From an uncultured Gammaproteobacteria bacterium (GTDB taxonomy: Bacteria; Pseudomonadota; Gammaproteobacteria; GCA-2729495), in the NCBI GenBank assembly GCA_947258805.1, contig CAMYJV010000053.1, positions 5,189-18,636 on the forward strand: a stretch of 13,448 nt of DNA, written 5' to 3'. A model generated the notes under the pieces. That model had not been told where the DNA came from. It saw nothing but the letters and a program-made list of their open reading frames with translations, and did not search any database. Every line of letters begins with the position of its first letter. Position 1 is the stretch's first letter. Positions 12,924 to 13,448 of the stretch are shown piece after piece. The position numbers were made by a program, and so were the translations under genes.

Positions 12924-13448
12924 TTTCAGCCTGTCGGGCTTGCTCGCCACCGACTTCGCGCTTGACTTCCGACAGGTTCAAGTGGCGAATGTCGCGCCCG
13001 TGCACCAGGTAGATCACGTACTCGGCGATGTTCTTTGCGTGATCGCCAATGCGCTCCAGCGCTCTCGCAGCCCAGCTAATGTCCATAAAGCGCCTGATCG
13101 TGCGCGGATCTTCCATCATCAGGGTAATGCACTGCCGGATGATCTGGTCGTAGCCCTCATCGACCAGCTTGTCCTCTTCAACAATCTGCAACGCGTCTTC
13201 GGCATCGAGCCGTGAAAAGGCGTCCAGCGCGTCGTGCACCATAGACTGAACGTGCTCGCCCAGGGCCTTGAGTTCGCTGTAGTGATCGTGAGGCTGCTGC
13301 TGTGATGCCAGGTTCGATGCCAGGTAGCCAATGCGCTGCGCTTCATCGCCGATTCGTTCGAGATCGGTAATTGTCTTGATGACAGCGACTATCAAGCGCA
13401 GATCACCTGCCGCCGGTGCGCGGGTCGCCAATACTCGACTGCACTCTT
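12919..13448 (-). CDS. phoU: Phosphate transport/signalling regulator PhoU, C-terminal part (cut by window edge)
   Basis: PhoU links the Pst transporter to the PhoR/PhoB two-component system and restrains phosphate uptake. About 176 codons are visible; the frame stays open to the right edge, so the start and roughly the first 60 residues are outside. The sequence aligns by eye with E. coli PhoU: ECSRVLATRAPAAGDLRL against EACVRIIAKRQPTASDLRL. Two metal-site/helix repeats are visible, DLERIGDEAQRIGYL and ALERIGDHAKNIAEYVIYLV, plus the conserved LDAFSRLDAEDAL, EEDKLVDEGYDQI and MMEDPRTI stretches. It ends GGEQARQAEI. Its place upstream of pstS is unusual, since the common order is pstSCAB-phoU. 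A TTG at 13431 could look like a start but the homology continues beyond it. Confidence 0.93.
   Translation of the reverse strand, partial: ECSRVLATRAPAAGDLRLIVAVIKTITDLERIGDEAQRIGYLASNLASQQQPHDHYSELKALGEHVQSMVHDALDAFSRLDAEDALQIVEEDKLVDEGYDQIIRQCITLMMEDPRTIRRFMDISWAARALERIGDHAKNIAEYVIYLVHGRDIRHLNLSEVKREVGGEQARQAEI

Noticed and set aside
13429..13431. TTG at 13431 as the start of phoU
   Set aside because: The reading frame and PhoU similarity (ECSRVL) continue upstream to the window edge, so the gene is truncated by the window rather than short.
1..13448. CRISPR arrays, transposases, phage genes, tRNA or rRNA genes
   Set aside because: None were seen: no regularly spaced repeats, no terminal inverted repeats with a transposase frame, and no tRNA- or rRNA-like segments were recognised by eye.

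Overview
The window looks like a chromosomal segment of a GC-rich Gammaproteobacterium, probably an environmental or marine lineage. The grounds are the protein families, a GlyGly-CTERM-like tail on a secreted protease (a signal known mainly from Gammaproteobacteria), a signal-peptide-bearing outer-membrane porin, and long-form PstC/PstA permeases with extra N-terminal domains. This assignment is inference. No rRNA, tRNA, CRISPR array, insertion sequence or phage gene was seen.

Layout. Positions 1-211 (minus) hold the N-terminal end of bioF (biotin synthesis), running off the left edge. Divergent from it is a metallo-beta-lactamase-fold hydrolase (282-1142, plus), then an LLM-class flavin/F420-type oxidoreductase (1287-2297, plus) preceded by a perfect 17-bp palindrome, then a secreted reprolysin-like zinc metalloprotease (2363-3997, plus) with a Gly8 linker and C-terminal sorting tail. 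Its 3' end overlaps a convergent CaiB/BaiF CoA-transferase gene (3984-5186, minus). That gene is divergent from an HMG-CoA lyase gene (5330-6277, plus), and the two plausibly act together in leucine or HMG/dicarboxylate metabolism. A rho-independent terminator (6319-6347) separates this from the right half.

The right half (6399-13448) is all on the minus strand and mostly concerns phosphate. In transcription order: phoU (5' end outside the window), pstS, pstC, pstA, pstB, then after a 307-bp gap an outer-membrane porin gene. PstS binds periplasmic phosphate, PstC and PstA form the channel, PstB supplies ATP hydrolysis, and PhoU links transporter state to PhoR/PhoB signalling. The gap before the porin holds three 11-nt direct repeats resembling a PhoB box, which suggests that the porin is the outer-membrane entry step of the same phosphate-starvation response. 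phoU sits upstream of pstS rather than at the end, a perfect TATAAT overlaps the phoU stop codon, and a perfect 13-bp hairpin lies between pstS and pstC; together these could give PstS its own promoter and a higher expression level.

No clearly new multi-gene system is evident. The most notable items are the metalloprotease (Asn in place of the zinc-motif Gly, sorting tail), the Pho-box-like repeats before the porin, and the arrangement of the phoU-pst cluster.
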